Source: MWCO01 sp964488865
Lineage (GTDB): Bacteria; Myxococcota_A; Polyangia; Polyangiales; Polyangiaceae
Assembly (NCBI GenBank): GCA_964488865.1
Contig: CAZAWR010000043.1
Coordinates: 7,223-71,222, forward strand
Length of the DNA stretch: 64,000 nucleotides
Direction: 5' to 3'
In this document: piece by piece, positions 62,494 through 64,000 of the stretch
How the letters are laid out: each line of letters opens with the position of its first letter
How positions within the stretch are numbered: the stretch's first letter is position 1
Position numbers and translations under genes: made by a program
The notes under the pieces: model-generated
The model's database searches: none
The model's input: only the letters and a program-made list of their open reading frames with translations
What the model was told of the DNA's origin: nothing

Positions 62494-63897
62494 TCAGATT
62501 CCCGACCGCACCAGCGCCTCCACCTCCGACGCCGACTTCGGCACGTCCCCGGTCCACACTTCCGGCTCCCCTTCTGTGACCATCACATCGTCCTCGATGC
62601 GAATCCCGCGCACGTCGGAGAACTTCGCCAGCACGTCCCGGCGCAGGTCGTCCCCGACCGCCGCCGTGTACTCGGGGCTCGCGAGGATGGCGGGGACTTG
62701 ATAGAAACCAGGCTCGATGGTGACCGCCATGCGCGGCTCGAGGTCCCGGTCGAGGCGCAGGTAGCAATCCCCGAATGCCTTCGATCGCGTCCGGCCGGGC
62801 CCGTACCCCGCGCGATCGCCCAGGTCCTCCATGTCGTGCACGTCGAGGCCCAGCAAGTGCCCCACGCCATGGGGGAAGAAGATGGCTGCTGCGCCACGCT
62901 CGAGCAACCCGTCCACCTCTCCGCGGAAAATCCCCAGGTCTCGCAGCCCCTCCACGATGACCCGCTTCGCCGTCTCGTGGACTTCGCGGTATCGCGTTCC
63001 CTTGCGTACGCGATCGATCGCTCGTCGCTCTGCCGCCAGCACGACCTCGTAGATGGCTAGCTGGGTGGGAGAGAAGGACCCTGACACCGGCCAGACGCGC
63101 GTGATGTCCCCGGCCCAGCCCTCGGGCGTTTCTCCCCCCACGTCCGCCAGGAGCAAGTCCCCGCCCTGGATCGGGTTGTCGTGCGCAATGTTGTGCAACA
63201 CCTCCCCGTTCTTGCTCACGATGGGGCCGTAGGCGTCCTCGTGACCGGCCGTACGCAATACGCCCATCATGGCTCCGAAGACCTCGGTCTCGGAACGGGC
63301 TCGGCCCGTGGCACGCATCCCCGCAAGGTGCGCCTGCGCCGTGACCCGAGCCGCCCAGCGCAACTGCTCGAGCGCGTGGTCGTCGTGCCGCAGCCGCAAG
63401 CTGATCATGGCCTCCGCCAAGGCGGCGTCCGGAGTGTCCTGCGCGAGCTTGGCCCCGGAGCCCGGGATCACCTCGCGCCCCATGCACCGGGACAGAAGGC
63501 GGCAGGACGACGTGTCCTGGGTGGGAAGCACGGCGACGGACGCGCGCAACGGCGTCACGGCCTGCTCGAGCTCGGCGAGGGCCTTCACGGCATCGACCTG
63601 GTGCATTTCTCGCAGCGCATCGAACGAAGGCTTCGGCCCGTCCCACAGGTCGGCGCCGGGCTCTTCGGGTTCGACGAACAGGACGGTTCGCCCCTCGTGC
63701 AACAACAGGACAGCGGAGGGAATGGCCGCGCCGAGTAGGTAGAGGAAGTGGCTGGTGGCGCGGAACGGGTACGTGGTCGCGGGGTAGTTGCGCGAGCGGG
63801 GTGCACCAGCGGCGATCAGAGCCGGCGTGTGCAGCTTGGCGAGCAAGGCCTTGCGGCGCGCGACGAACGTGGAGGGGGGTGTCTTCGGGATGTGCAT
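62494..63897 (-). CDS. pepP: Aminopeptidase P family protein (Xaa-Pro aminopeptidase)
   Basis: The ATG at 63897 gives 467 residues. An N-terminal creatinase-like domain (about 1-185) precedes the pita-bread metallopeptidase domain. Metal ligands are visible as Asp in LLADVGGE, Asp in AGDITRVWP, His in GVGHLLGLDVHDM, Glu in TIEPGFY and Glu in VTEGEPE, the five-ligand set of the family. It releases N-terminal residues before proline, in the cytoplasm. Length and motifs match aminopeptidase P. Upstream sequence (63898-64000) shows no supportable gene. Confidence 0.93.
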   Translation of the reverse strand: MHIPKTPPSTFVARRKALLAKLHTPALIAAGAPRSRNYPATTYPFRATSHFLYLLGAAIPSAVLLLHEGRTVLFVEPEEPGADLWDGPKPSFDALREMHQVDAVKALAELEQAVTPLRASVAVLPTQDTSSCRLLSRCMGREVIPGSGAKLAQDTPDAALAEAMISLRLRHDDHALEQLRWAARVTAQAHLAGMRATGRARSETEVFGAMMGVLRTAGHEDAYGPIVSKNGEVLHNIAHDNPIQGGDLLLADVGGETPEGWAGDITRVWPVSGSFSPTQLAIYEVVLAAERRAIDRVRKGTRYREVHETAKRVIVEGLRDLGIFRGEVDGLLERGAAAIFFPHGVGHLLGLDVHDMEDLGDRAGYGPGRTRSKAFGDCYLRLDRDLEPRMAVTIEPGFYQVPAILASPEYTAAVGDDLRRDVLAKFSDVRGIRIEDDVMVTEGEPEVWTGDVPKSASEVEALVRSGI

Positions 63898-64000
63898 GGG
63901 GGCGGAGTGTAGCCGCCGTTGGGTCGCTGGAACAACAGGTGAGCCGGGGCCCAGATCCGGAGGCACGACGAATGCCAGCGGAGCGAGGGCGCCGAAGGCC

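Noticed and set aside
63898..64000. Possible partial gene at the right edge
   Set aside because: All minus-strand frames lack stops but show no recognisable coding pattern in 100 bp; nothing can be supported.

Overview
The window is high-GC, densely coded DNA that looks like a myxobacterium-type bacterium (Myxococcota, probably class Polyangia). The basis is many short lipoproteins with lipobox signals followed by Asp/Ala/Gly/Thr-rich linkers, Gly-Thr-Ala or Gly-Ser repeat linkers, a C-terminal MYXO-CTERM-like tail (24630-26189), two membrane-anchored Hanks-type Ser/Thr kinases, an FHA protein, an ECF sigma cassette and a FrdA-like SdhCAB operon. Genus is not assigned. No rRNA, tRNA, CRISPR array, insertion sequence or prophage was recognised.

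Layout. 1-2297: a truncated gene and an FHA-domain gene (minus), then an HD-domain protein and a membrane-anchored alpha-helical protein (plus). 2377-6066: a lipoprotein and an ADP-forming acyl-CoA synthetase. 6082-10286: a plus-strand run that ends in a coupled cassette of CPBP intramembrane protease, RRE/PqqD-like radical SAM-SPASM enzyme and an unusual membrane/lipoprotein ORF. 10302-18147: a minus-strand run of Ser/Thr kinase, DUF3160 lipoprotein, PHB-depolymerase-type esterase, an HxG/SxGC lipoprotein with a PPC-like tail, an 82-bp VNTR interrupted by 100 Ns, and a Gly-rich lipoprotein. 18185-22642: the large helicase Lhr. 22780-27500: a frameshifted lipoprotein, Cys-rich lipoproteins and a beta-helix MYXO-CTERM protein. 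27544-29924: an ECF sigma factor with a membrane partner and an exported partner.

30080-41546: a second Ser/Thr kinase, three large exported or membrane proteins of unknown function (one of 1446 aa) and an SGNH esterase. 41635-43602: a lipase-like hydrolase, a 92-aa protein and a methyltransferase, tightly packed. 43666-46317: an AI-2E-type permease and an A-type flavodiiron protein, divergent. 46333-48027: a beta-lactamase-fold lipoprotein. 48090-53001: a three-gene, stop/start-overlapping operon of winged-helix protein, P-loop ATPase, and HerA-like ATPase fused to a Cas4/AddB-like Fe-S domain. 53189-58155: a TPR lipoprotein, a Gly-Thr-Ala lipoprotein, an HNH nuclease and an FG-GAP/CRTAC1 protein. 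58202-61547: sdhCAB. 61738-63897: a Cys-rich lipoprotein and an aminopeptidase P.

The two places most worth pursuing as possibly undescribed systems are the winged-helix/ATPase/HerA operon (48090-53001), which has the architecture of a DNA-processing or defence system but matches no named system I can recall, and the CPBP protease plus radical SAM cassette (7150-10286), whose third ORF looks like a precursor-like membrane segment fused to a lipoprotein. The rest is mostly ordinary housekeeping and envelope biology of a predatory or saprophytic soil-type bacterium.
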